Shown: one piece after another, positions 30,539 through 42,058 of the stretch
Position numbering within the stretch: the stretch's first letter is position 1
Layout of the letters: each line of letters begins with the position of its first letter
Assembly: GCA_028753945.1 (NCBI GenBank)
Contig: JAPNXP010000005.1
Span: 1,116,001-1,180,000 of the forward strand
Length of the DNA stretch: 64,000 bases
DNA from: Hexactinellida sp. DTS-2022
Lineage: Eukaryota; Porifera; Hexactinellida
Direction: 5' to 3'
Notes under the pieces: model-generated
Databases searched by the model: none
Told to the model about the DNA's origin: nothing
What the model saw: the letters and a program-made list of their open reading frames with translations, nothing else
Translations under genes and position numbers: made by a program

Positions 30539-30990
30539 TGTATATGTTGCAGGCCAAATGCGTTTACAGGCTAAACGCGTTTAGCCTAGGCCAAACGCGT
30601 TTAGCCTGTAAATATACGCCAAACGCGTTTAGCCTAGGCCAGATGCGTTTCAATTAATTTATAAATAGAATGGGTGTACTATATTTATCACTATTAATTA
30701 AATGCATTTATTTCTCATTCTATCACGCGATTATTGTTATTTATTCACCAGAATTGGTGTACGTGTATTGTATAATTACAGTAGATGTCGGATATAAGCA
30801 CACAGGTTTATAAGAACATATCGGATATAAGAACACTATGTTGGAAAACGGTTGCCATATAATACCCTATATAATTTATGTCGGTTATAAGAACATGCCG
30901 GTTATATAATGTATTGTATTATATAATTTGTATTATAATTTATATAGTATTATATAATTTAGGTTATAATATATTATATTGTATTGTATT
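30539..30990 (+). repeat. Left TIR of the Ginger-like element
   Basis: Pairs with 33990-34429. Differences are few, for example AAACGCGTTTAGCC against AAACGCGTTTGGCC in one palindrome. Its inner part grades into a (TATAATTTG)-like AT run. Confidence 0.8.
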
Positions 30991-31167
30991 ATATTTTGAA
31001 AGTAATGAATTAGATCTACCTAATAATGTTGCATTATTGGCAGTGATCTCTACCTACGTCCTACGGAACTGCAATGACTATCAATACTATTGTATGCATT
31101 TTATTTCTTATACAAGAACTAGATTGTTTCTATAGAGAGAACTTTATGAATCTCTTAATCAAGAGTC

Positions 31168-33605
31168 CTATTTATTATGGCAGATAAGCGACTTATGACA
31201 CTTTGAATTACAAATTCTGTTAGAACGCTTGCACTTGCATCTATTCGAATTGCAGCCAGCTGTACAATTACATTGTAGCTTATTCTTACCAAAGGAATGA
31301 TGAAGAATTGATTCTCTTAAGGTTACTCGGTTATCTGGGACATCTTCGGGTGATAGAAAGTAAGAAAGGGAAGATTCAAACTGACTCGATGTATATAAGT
31401 GATCGAGTATCCCGTGAGTAGTCCCTATTTGATACATCCCATCAACTAACCTTTGCAATACGACTCCAGGAAGGTTTTGAGGATCAAAAGGTGATCTTCT
31501 ATCAACTATGGGGATAGGTACAAGGACATTTTGACCAACGTCAACGAGTTTAATCTTTTTGTTGCACTGCTTTACCATTCTTTTGATTTGCTTTTCTTGT
31601 CCCCTTTTAGCTGCTACTCTTCCATCCTGGATGCTATCAGCTCTATTCTCTAATGAGCAGGAGGTGCACCAAACAGGACATCCGTAGCCTTCCTCGCCAA
31701 CAGTCTCTCCACAAATCGTATGGATAGGTCTATGACAACCTGGACAACTGTGAGCACCTGTGCACTCACCCTTACAAACTGTGCATACAGGTATAGCAGT
31801 CTCTAATTGTAGCGACGGTGGTGGTATGTACGAACAGGAAGGATATTGAGACGGATAAGATGGATTCAAATTGTTATAAAGTGGTTGTTGACATGAATAT
31901 TCAGGAACTGGAATAGGCAATGAGATGCGGGCTGATTTTCTGATGGAGTGGCACATTGGAGTACAGGAATGGATGGCCTTGTATTTGTATCTATCGGAGT
32001 TGATAGAAACTTCGAATTATCAAGTATGTTATTGTAGGGATCGATTAACACATTCCCATAGTTGTTGTGCGTGATTTCTCTGGTATAGGAATCATCTAAT
32101 TCCAATCCATAATCTGGAACGTATTCTGGATTCACATCGGCACAATAATGAACAGCTAGATCAGTGTGACTCCATGTAGGTGTCTCGAACTACTATCTAC
32201 CGGGTAATCTTCATTAAATTCTTGATCTTGTTCAAGTAGTCTAAATAATGAATTAATATTATAGTTTTTATGATAGTTTTTATAAACTTATTACTACAAA
32301 TATCAGCAGTGATGGAACCACTGATTTAATTTGATATAAGCGCTTCGCGTGCTTGCGCTGCGGCTGTGATAATGTGTCCACACACCAGAATGAACAAACC
32401 TAATCCTGTCTACACCTCTGCATATATACATACTATCATAATTACTAGCTGATTGGTATCGATGAAGCACCCGAAGTATTTCTTATCCGGACACTCAATA
32501 TCCGCAGCCGCGCAGCGGAAGCACACACAATTCGCTTGTAATAATTAACTTACAGATTTAATTCTTCTTCTGTAGATATGTCATTAGAAATATTTTCAGG
32601 TATACCGAGATCACCCAGGCCCTTGGTTGCTTCTCTTCCGAATAACACTCTGTAAGGAGATTTGTTTTCAAGAGTGGAGTGTGGGCTTGTGTTTATGGAG
32701 TGTTGGGCGATAGAGACATATTTGACCCAACAAGGGTCTTCATTTTTCCGCATTAGTGCACCTAGGACCTTTTTGATTTCTCGATTGACCCTCTCTACTG
32801 AACCCTGACTCTGAGGATGTCTAGGCTTTCCATGCACTATCTTACAGCTGGGCCATAGCTCTCTTATCATGGTGGCTAAATTAACGTTTTTGAATTCTCT
32901 CCCATTATCGCTTTGCAATATATGGGGTGAGTCAATGAGACAAAATATATCAAGAAGCGTAGATGAAACCTCGATAGCGGTTTTTGATTTTAGAGGGCGA
33001 AGGACCACAAACTTAGTGAGATGATCCTGATATACTAGCAAGAAGTTATATGGTGAGTTTATTTCTCCACTAGCCTGCATATCTATGAGGTCTACTTGAC
33101 CTCTAGATGCAAAGTCATTACTACGAATAGGTTTGGTAACGACGCTTTTGATGGATTTTTTCGATTTTTGTAGTTGGCATTCTTGGCACAATCCTACAAA
33201 GGCAAGGACTACTTTCCTAGAAAATCCGGTAAATCGCTTTTTCAGCTCGACATACAAGCGATCCCTTCCAAGGTGCTTCCCATCCTCGCCATGCACTTTA
33301 TCAAAGAGGTCGAATAAATTATCTTTAGGGACAACTTGCAATAAATTGCCTGTAGGAGTGTCTGACTGGTAAAGAGTATTATTCTTAACAATATATTTCT
33401 TTCTCATTCGATAATATCTCTGACGTAATGCACCGTGGACAGAAGGGCAGGGACCAGAATATATATCCATTATGTTAGTTATTTCCTCGGAAGAAATAAC
33501 GGAGCTACAAGGGTTTTCTTCAAGAACTTGATTGAAATTCTGTTTTCGCATCAACATTTTGAAGTAAACAATAAGACACAATTCGGTATTTGTTCGTTTA
33601 TTCAA
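31168..33605 (-). pseudogene. Ginger/KRBA2-like integrase transposase, split and frameshifted
   Basis: Exon 1 (33605 to about 32553) holds an H2C2 zinc finger (H-G-E-D-G-K-H...C-Q-E-C) and a DDE integrase core (V-D-L-I-D-M, Q-S-D-N-G-R-E-F, then E in Q-G-S-V-E-R-V-N-R). The exon ends at a good donor, CT|GTAAGT, at about 32553. The continuation (acceptor CATTATTTAG near 32232) runs to 31168 through two frameshifts, near 32195 and 31950. It contains a C-x2-C / C-P-G-C-H / C-P-V-W-C-T-S-C zinc-binding cluster, and a C-terminal C-x-C-x3-C-x4-C-x-C-x6-C-x3-C-H pattern that resembles half of a CXC (tesmin) domain. This order is typical of KRBA2-like integrase transposases of invertebrates. The product would cut and paste the surrounding element, but this copy is dead. 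Confidence 0.75.
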
Positions 33606-33989
33606 ATTATAGTGATTTTCATTCTTATATCAGGAAAAGGAGTATTACTTAGGGCCTAAAGGAAATCTTCATCACCTTCAAAAAGCTATTTCCTACTATT
33701 TCAAAGACTATGGGCAAAATTCCCAACCATTTGATGTTTGAATGAATACTGACGAATGTGAATTATAAGTTTATCATTCTATTATCTATCTATATTATGT
33801 GGTAATCACATATATTGAATTGGGCAGTAATACTCTTAGTTAGATATGCTAAATTTAATATAAATTCTTAGTTGAACTAACTATTCTTGTCTTTATTGTG
33901 TTTCCACCTCACGAAATGACATTATTGGGTAGATCCAATCAGTACTTTCAAAATGACTCCGACAATACTGTATATTAACTTGGCAACAC

Positions 33990-34429
33990 ATTAATGACAT
34001 TATATTATAATATAATACAATACAATACCATATATTATAATATAAATTATATAATACAATACATTATATAACCGGCATGTTCTTATAACCGACATAAATT
34101 ATTAGGGTATATGGCAACCGTTTTCCAACATAGTGTTCTTATATCCGATATGTTCTTATAAACCGTGTGCTTATATCCGACATCTACTGTAATTATACAA
34201 TACACGTACACCAATTCTGGTGAATAAATAACAATAATCGCGTGATAGAATGAGAAATAAATGCATTTAATTAATAGTGATAAATATAGTACACCCATTC
34301 TATTTATAAATTAATTGAAACGCATCTGGCCTAGGCTAAACGCGTTTGGCGTATATTTACAGGCTAAACGCGTTTGGCCTAGGCTAAACGCGTTTAGCCT
34401 GTAAACGCATTTGGCCTGCAACATATACA
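33990..34429 (-). repeat. Right TIR of the Ginger-like element
   Basis: Reverse complement of 30539-30990. The stretch 33610-33990 between the gene start and this TIR is AT-rich and should hold the transposase promoter; no motif is identified. Confidence 0.8.
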
Positions 34430-35207
34430 AGATTTACACAATCATTTGAAGTGCTTATATTTAACATACTGGTTGACTGGTCATTAAAATCTGTAACCGT
34501 TAACCGATATTAGCAATTGTTAGGCGGGAAACACATCAACCCTGGTTTAATATGGTATAATAATAGATTCCACATGATTGCACCCGCTCAGTACCCATTT
34601 TCTAGGAATATTTGGGTGACCAGATGCCGGGGTCTATGCCCAAGGATTTTTTGAAGGATATAAGAGATTAAGACTCAAAAAATTTTTTACACAATAAATG
34701 ATACCTACTTTAAAATTCGGAAGACCATTTAACCTAATTTTGCTCAATTTTGTGAGATAATGTGACAAATGTGTTTTGATTGTGGAAAATTGAGGAAAAT
34801 ATTAACCTTTTCGGTCAACGGTCCCTTAAATAATATAAATTGGCACTCAGTAGCAAAATATCACAATTCTGCGACGTTACACTTTTAAAATAGATATAGT
34901 AGAAGCACTGTAGTGAATTAGAACATTCTAGAACATGTTTTAGCTAGTTAGAAAATATTTCTCAACACTGTTATTTAGGATAAACGAAATAATTCTATTT
35001 TTAAAATAATCAATCTAATCACAAAGAATTTACTTTCACAATGAAATTACAAAATTTCTAAATTCCAATATCAATGCCAGACCACAGGAGTAGGAGTGCT
35101 AAATATATACTCAATAGAAGATATCCATAGGAATGTAAATATTACTTGCGTGAATACCGTTAAGAGTGATGGAGGCAAGGTTTGAACTAAAAGAAATAAA
35201 AACAGAA
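34430..35207. other. AT-rich intergenic
   Basis: No gene or repeat recognised; probably includes the 3' flank of the P element. Confidence 0.3.
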
Positions 35208-38200
35208 TTAGTTCTTGAATTTTTTAAGTTTAGAATTGTCGTGACCTAAAACCATCGCATTATAAGTCTTGACTTTATTGGAAAGTAAACAATTAGAAAG
35301 AGTCACAAATAATTTCTGCAATATATCCCAACGTGACATGCTACAATCACACCAAACCCTCCACATATTACCATACTTTGTTTCTGTCCTTATACAAGCT
35401 AACTGAACAAGTTTTGTACGAGACGAACCAGTATAAAAGTTCTCAAACAGCTGTTTTCGACTGTCGATTTTACTAAATATGTCATATATAATTTTTGCAA
35501 TATCGATTACACAAGTCGATGGGTATTTCAGAGAACCTCTATCCAACAATTCTATTAGTCTAAACTGATTACCAATGTCATCGTTAACCTGTATGGATTT
35601 TTCAGTCGTAAGAAAGTCTCTACACATTGGACAGCCATTTGATTTATTTAGGTATGAAAAAACTGCATAACCTGCCACAAATGCGAGGCACTCAACTTGA
35701 GAAATAGCTATTTCTGGAAGGGTGAACTGTTCTAAATTTGTAATAAGTTTTTCTAATTCAAAATTTGAGTCCTCGCCATCATCAGCAACACTAGAAAAGG
35801 TACTCAAATATTCCATGAGAGTAGGTTTATGAATGGTATCAGATTTAGTTTTGATGTCAAATAATTTTAGTATGTTAGAGAGTTGTAATCTGCGTTCGGA
35901 TTCTAGGATTTGGCTATAGGAGATTTGATAGTGGGAACCTGACATTTGTCTATACAAACCAAAATGATGTTCTAAAGGATCGTTTTGTATCCTTGATGTC
36001 AACAGGTACTGGAAACCATATTTGGTACAAAGCATATCAACAAGCAATGGCAGTGCGTTGCAAGTGTGTTTCAGACTTGTGAATGTCTGAGGTGACAGTT
36101 TTCCTTTAACAGTGGGAAGGTTTTTCCAACAGTCTAACCAGTTAACTACATTTCGTAGGAACAAGATTCGAGAGTCGTCTGGAGATAGAGGTCTAGAAAA
36201 GTCGTCATTAAAACGTATACCTTTCCCGACCCAATTTACATTAAACATTTTCCAGATGTCATTAATTAACTTCAGAAAATCAACAGTTTGGTTTTGACTT
36301 ATACTTTTTCTTTCAAAATTGAGAGCTAATAGGCGAGCTGAAGTTGACTCGTGAAAAATCTTAAGTGCCAAATTTACATTCTGTCTTTCCAAGCTAGATG
36401 GCCAACAAGCTTTGGAAGTTAATTTTGGAGCTCGTTTAAAAATGTTGCATCTATCAGATTTGTATAAGGTCCTAATGTCATCAAAAACTGAATAGCATAT
36501 TGTAGGATACAAAGATTTAGCAAAATTAACAGTGTAAATTTTGAGGCCTGAAGTATTGATCGATACTCTCAAATGACCCTGAGACTCATCTTCAGCAGAT
36601 TTATGGTTAGGAATGATACAATCATTAAATTTAGGAAAAATAAATACTTTCTCGTAGTCTTTCAAATTTAACCAATTATTTCGAATTGATTTTAAAATAT
36701 GGACTATATCAAAAAATAAAATAAGGTCTCTATTTGGGTCACAAGGATGTATAACTTCAGGTAGCAGTGTTTTGTGATTTGGGGAAAGAAGTTTATATAA
36801 ACTGACATTTAGGGGGTAATTGTCGGTACAGACAGCATCTACATATAAGTTACAACTTTCAATGTCCGAAATTGTCTTAATAACAATGGGTAATAGTGCA
36901 GCAGCAGAGCTAGAACCAAGAGGGACTAGCCTTACAATGGTAGAGAACTTAGTCATCAAACTAGATACCATTATAGAAAATACAGTGGTGGGTGGGTCTT
37001 CCGGATGGTCAATAGAGCCAATAATTCTACCACCCTTATAACTAGCATCGCTACGTATATGAACTTCGTCCATCTGAAGTATAACATGCCTCTCTAAATC
37101 TTTGAATGTAGATGAAAATTCCTTAAGTACACTTAAATATTCACTCTCTAGACCAATTGAATTTTTAATTTTGAGTAGATTACGTTCATGAGGGAGATTC
37201 AAACAATTTGAGGATTGGATTAGCCGAAAACAAGCGGGAGAAATGCCGTGTACCTTGAGGGAAAAAACCTGCGTTGTCACGCTATAACGGCGCCCATATT
37301 TTGAAATTATTAAATATCTCAATTGATCAAGTAGAAACATAATCCCAATCTTTGGTAATAAAGGTAAGTTCTCGATTTGGGGTCCCTGAAATTCTATATC
37401 TTGATCACTCTGCTCTATTAGTTCAATGGCACTTTGCAACTCAATAATAGCATTTTCAACATGCGTTTTAACGGAGGGTTGACGTTGGTTGGGTTTGCAT
37501 TTAGGACTATTAACTGGGAATGTTTCAATTTCTACTAACAATGTCTCAATCTGGCGGATGTCATTAATTTTGTTGAGAGATAAATATATTTGGCGCTTGT
37601 GTTGATCAAAACCATTAATCAATAAACATTGGTCTATTACAAGTGAACATTGAATCGAAGGTTGGTTATCTAAAGTGGTAATTTTTAGAAAAAACAAGGT
37701 GTCTGTGTCGGGTTTGTGGACGACCCAACTATTGGAAATATCGATGCAACTCAGCTTATCAACGACATCACTAAGAATACTGATTGAGAACTTATCTATG
37801 GTAGATGTATTGTCCACTATGCTCAGATTGATTGCAGTTTGAACCATTGTCAGCTCTCTATCGTCTCTCGAAATTCTTTTTGTCTTCTCTGTAGTGTTTG
37901 TCAAGTAGTTGGGGCAGTTCGGGAATATAGTTGGTACAGCAGTCTTCGTCAGGGACACTCGGTCTCGTGGTGCCACAACCATCTTCTGTCCATCAAAATA
38001 TTCGAATGTCCTTTCAATGAATTCCTCTTTGAAGTGGAGTATACAAACCTAAGAAATGATTCAATAATTTCGAATGTGAACTAATGATTAGTTAAAAATA
38101 AGTGTATAAGAGTATTTACCTTTATATTTATGTTGTTCTGGTAATCTTCTCTGGGTCTTGGAATGGCTCTAAACCATTTTTCACGAACTTGTTCATCCTT

Positions 38201-38275
38201 GGGAAAACTAAATACTTTTGTGAAATGTTCTTCTCCCCGATAATTCGAGGTACATCCGGGTACGATACAACTCAT
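35208..38275 (-). CDS. P-element (THAP9-like) transposase, two exons, 998 aa, apparently intact
   Basis: Exon 1 is 38275-38120 (52 codons) and ends at AAAG|GTAAAT. A 71-bp intron follows. Exon 2 starts at 38048 after TCATTTCTTAG and runs to 35208; the phase is exact. Residues 1-80 are a THAP C2CH zinc finger: C-I-V-P-G-C, W-F-R-A-I-P-R, then after the intron C-I-L-H-F, closing with the diagnostic A-V-P-T-I-F. The catalytic RNase H-like domain follows, with L-Q-M-D-E-V-H near residue 376, C-T-D-N-Y-P-L-N-V near 459, and N-D-P-L-E-H-H-F-G near 743, which carries the late acidic residue. The L-E-R-Q-N-V-N-L-A-L block is shared with the copy at 0.8-2.95 kb. It is a cut-and-paste transposase. No stop or frameshift is seen. 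Terminal inverted repeats were not found by eye. Confidence 0.85.
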
Positions 38276-39684
38276 CTCGTTGAAATTGAAGTTAGTATAA
38301 GTGTGATAGTAGATAATAATAATAATTTCCATATCGCTTATTTATGTTGAATAGTCAATTTAATCATTATGGGTTATTAAAAAATAAATCTCAAAAACAC
38401 CTCCTTGGCAAATGTTTTATATGTTACAGGTTAGTTTTGCATCTCCAAGACTGTTTTCATATCGAAACAGCTTATGGATGTTATATAACGTAATAAAGGA
38501 AAAAATTAAATTTGAATATACTAACCAATCCCTGGTCCAAAAAAAAAAGTGACTGCCATTGCCTTATGTATAGAATGCTATGGCTATGCCTTGGGGTACT
38601 ATTTCTAACATACCCCCTCTGAATACAATTCTCAGACTCCCGTGTTCCTAGAATTAAAACTTACTAGTGAAAAAGCCTCGCAATACACGATTGCCTATGC
38701 GTCCCTAATACATTTTGTGACCCTCAGACGCCCCGTTTAGAAAATGACCATGTATGGGCATGGATATGTGCCACATTTTGATGATGCAGCAATTTTGTAT
38801 CTCATAAACTAGAGACTGTCGAGCTTAACTCTAATCGATTATTTACATCTATATATCATGCATATATCATTGGAATAACAAATGGGACTATTATCCAAAT
38901 AGCTACCATGCTAAGAAGTGCATGCCCATATATGGAGGTATTATGTGACCATCACTGACCATCGATCATGAAAATCAGACTTGAGCAAAAGCTTAGCTCT
39001 AACTTGCTAACACTATCAGTAATCGTTTTCGAGGAATATGAACTACTTCAATTATCTTCAAATCATTATCTGTCAGAAGTATTGAATGTTTGTGCCACTA
39101 TTTGTGTCCTTCTACACCTTCTTCTCCACATAAATATTTTATAATGCCGGCTGTGGAAAAGCTAGAGAACTCCGTAAGTATTTGTGATATCAACTTGAAA
39201 TTTCTGGGAGATGTAGTTTATATATACGTATATGTAAAAACGTTAAGAGCGTTTCCATACATTTTTCCAATTTCTCAAAGTTGTATGGCCACATTTCTCA
39301 AAATTAGGGAAATTCCATCGAAAAATTGACCTAAATTTCTGAATTCCTAATAAATAATATAAATTTCGAAAATATTGGTGATTTCAGGGTCTTATACAGC
39401 AATTTGAGGATACGCTCCTTTTCAGTATGACAGTATCCGAGCAAATTTTCATGCTCCTAATTCACTAATTTAATGTTATGGTATAGGAGAAGATGTAAAA
39501 TTTTCGCGCTCCTAAACATAGAATTTACCCAAAACATACGCCTAGAGGAGCGTCTCGCGCTCCTGGATAATTCCCTGGGTGATTTTCTCGCCACGCAATT
39601 TGAATGCATATTGATTTGACCAGTAATGAAGTAAAACAAAGTGTTTCATGTTATCGTGATTTTCTACTAGAGATATCTATAGCT
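38276..39684. other. Intergenic, AT-rich
   Basis: Contains the dispersed repeat at 38490-38583 (copy of 29490-29591) and otherwise nothing recognised. Short frames such as 39090-39329 have no protein-like features. Confidence 0.35.
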
Positions 39685-39882
39685 CAGGGTTTTTTTTAAG
39701 GCCGATCTTGGTGTAAAATTTGCACCAAGATCTTTTGGAATTGCACCACGATTCGGGTCGGCAGCGGCCTCTGCAGTGTAGAATTACACCACGATTAAGG
39801 GTTGGCCGCGGCCGATACAGTGTTGAGTTACACCAAGGCCGCGCTGAGTTGCACCAAGGTCTCAACCTTAAAAAAACCCCTG
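39685..39882. mobile_element. hAT MITE, 198 bp, with 8-bp duplication
   Basis: Ends CAGGGTTTTTTTTAAGG and CCTTAAAAAAACCCCTG, flanked by CTATAGCT at 39677-39684 and 39883-39890. The interior has repeated TTGCACCAAG / GCACCACGATT motifs on both strands. Confidence 0.85.
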
Positions 39883-39890
39883 CTATAGCT

Positions 39891-41314
39891 TATATTACAT
39901 AGCAACGCAGCCAACGCTATATATGTTTTCATTGAATATAGGCAAGTGTAAGAATGAAATCAAGGATGTTAGTTATTTTGCATATACTATACAGTAAGAT
40001 AAAGGAACTGATATACTGATTGAATTGACATCGTCAAAGATATTGATTTTACCCATGACGTCACAGTCATGAGAAGTCGTAGGTAGCGTTAACCGGTGCA
40101 TTTGTATTGAAAATCATTTCAAGGGCCCAAAAGTCTGTTCATATAATCTAAATTACTTATTAAGCGAGCTCGTATTATGAGGATCTACTGTAATTTGAGA
40201 AATTTCGGTGATCAGTATAATAAATAAGAGAAGTTAACCTAGCCATATTCCTTAGACTGATTATTACAGTCATAGGCGTCGCAACCCGCCCAGGTCTCCG
40301 GAAATGTCGAGAACTTCAAAGAAGTTTCCCGCAGCTGCCCGAGCTTTACCTGTAGTCTGGGTAATCTCCGGGTTATATACACTTATATAGTTGTAATACG
40401 AACAACGGCCCTGAATGTGTTGAACGCCCAAATATTTGACTTGACTTGAATTGAATGATCTGATGAAGGTTCAATAATGAATTAATTGAGTTGATTGAGT
40501 GGAAGAAGACAAAAATTATTGAACTGAATGATCTGGTAACAATTTCGAAAATGATCTGAAGCAATATTTTGATAAAGTTTTACCGAACGTTGCATGGAAC
40601 GCCTACCTCGTCATTGAAAGGGAAATTATCCAGTTGGAAGATGTATAGTATGAAGATGCGACAACTCTGATGACGAAATGGATTAAAGTGTCGGAAAAGC
40701 CTTGACAATGGAACTTATGCTCAGTGTCAAGCAGGTTTCCAATGAATGAAGGAAAGCTTGTAGCTATTTACGATCTTCGAGTGCTTCGATCTTCTGATAA
40801 TACTGGAGCAGAAAACTACCTCCTAAAATACGAGTTGAAAAAAGTATCAAATGGCACTTAGGAAAGAAAATTCAGTTTCTACGCTGCATATGGGGACGAA
40901 AATGAAGTAATGAAAGTTCTGATTCGAGTCCATAGATCGATCTTTAAGGAGCTCACCAGAGGTATATAATAATATACATACGACATATGTAATGGTCCGG
41001 AAATCCTTCTACCTTATTACATTATCAAAACTTCGTTTACAACGAAATGAAAATAACGAAATTCCACTTATAACGTAGTCATTTATTTCCCATATAGCCT
41101 ATATAAGCTATTAATTTAACTCCGGTTATAACAAATTCTGCTTATAACGAACTCCGGTTATAACGAAATCCGTATATAATGAACTCCGGTTATAACGAAA
41201 TCAGCTTGATATGAACTCTTTTAAGATCGAACTCCGCTTATTACGAACACCGCTTATAACAAACTCCACAAATAACGAAATGAAACTACGATCCCGAGCA
41301 CTTCGTTATAAAGG
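39891..41314. other. Intergenic with decayed coding-like relic and ATAACGAA repeats
   Basis: About 40575-40960 reads partly like a decayed protein on the plus strand, in several frames with stops; the family is not recognised. 41020-41310 is an irregular array of ACTCCGCTTATAACGAA-like motifs, the kind found at Tc1/pogo-type termini. 40272 carries a CATAGGCGTCGCAACCC motif like the start of the MITE at 41483. Confidence 0.35.
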
Positions 41315-41322
41315 GAGTTGAC

Positions 41323-41472
41323 TAGAAGTCGCAAGCCCAGCCCGAGCCCGAAGCCCGTGCGGGCCGGCCCGGGCTTCGGGCCTGAGTGCGTCGGGTCGGG
41401 TCGGGCCTCGGGCCTGGGTTGAGGATTTCGGGCCGGGCTCGGGCCTAGAATTCAGGCCCGTTGCGACCTCTA
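41323..41472. mobile_element. hAT MITE, 150 bp, GC-rich, with 8-bp duplication
   Basis: Starts TAGAAGTCGCAAGCCC and ends GGCCCGTTGCGACCTCTA, with a highly GC-rich GGGCC-repeat interior. Flanked by GAGTTGAC at 41315-41322 and 41473-41480. Confidence 0.8.
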
Positions 41473-41482
41473 GAGTTGACTG

Positions 41483-41603
41483 CATAGGCGTCGGACCCAT
41501 CCGGCCACCCGGCATGGCCGGGCAGCCCGAAGGGGCTACCCGGCTCTACTCGGCGTGAATGTAGCGACCCAAAGGGCCGGCGGGACCATTTCCGACTCCT
41601 ATG
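41483..41603. mobile_element. hAT MITE, 121 bp, with 8-bp duplication overlapping the previous one
   Basis: Starts CATAGGCGTCGGACCC and ends CATTTCCGACTCCTATG. Flanked by GTTGACTG at 41475-41482 and 41604-41611; the left copy overlaps the right duplication of the preceding MITE. Confidence 0.8.
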
Positions 41604-42058
41604 GTTGACTGTATATGATTATGTGTTTTGAGTAGCTGAGCGGATAACCGGAGAACTGCGTTGAGAAATCGAATCGTAACCATAGCCTCAGAACGATTAA
41701 CCATCACCACCCCTGGCCGAGCGAAACGACCTAATGTGCAGGCAGTCCAGCCATTTGCCACCGGGAGAATTCGCAGAGGTTGTCCCTTATACAATTATAT
41801 AAGTACCAAATCATGTTATTTATTGATTTTTGTAATATTCGATGGTGTATGAAGCATTGATAAATTTATTACATCCTAACAGCGTTAAATTCGTGCAGAT
41901 CGTATCATATATAATCGTATCTCGAAATAAACAGATATTATTATTAATAACAAATTGAGTAATTTGTAATACGTACAATAATACGGCAGGGGTTAATTCA
42001 AAGCTAAGTGTTCGAGTTGCAATTAGCATTGTACATACAATGTTTGTTTAGGACTAAC

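Larger units (their letters stand above)
30539..34429. mobile_element. Ginger-like integrase DNA transposon, ~3.9 kb, long TIRs
   Basis: Termini are TGTATATGTTGCAGGCC at 30539 and its complement ending at 34429. Inverted repeats of about 450 bp (30539-30990 and 33990-34429) contain three AAACGCGTTTRGCC palindromes each, then a shared GTCGGATATAAGCACAC / CGGATATAAGAACA region. The interior encodes, on the minus strand, a gypsy-type integrase and a cysteine-rich C-terminal part; there is no reverse transcriptase. The flanking bases (AGTAT left, AGATT right) give no exact target duplication. The TIRs remain highly similar, so the copy is fairly young even though its gene is frameshifted. Confidence 0.8.

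Noticed and set aside
34083..34298. 71-codon frame in the right TIR
   Set aside because: Lies wholly in terminal inverted repeat sequence and has no homolog-like features.
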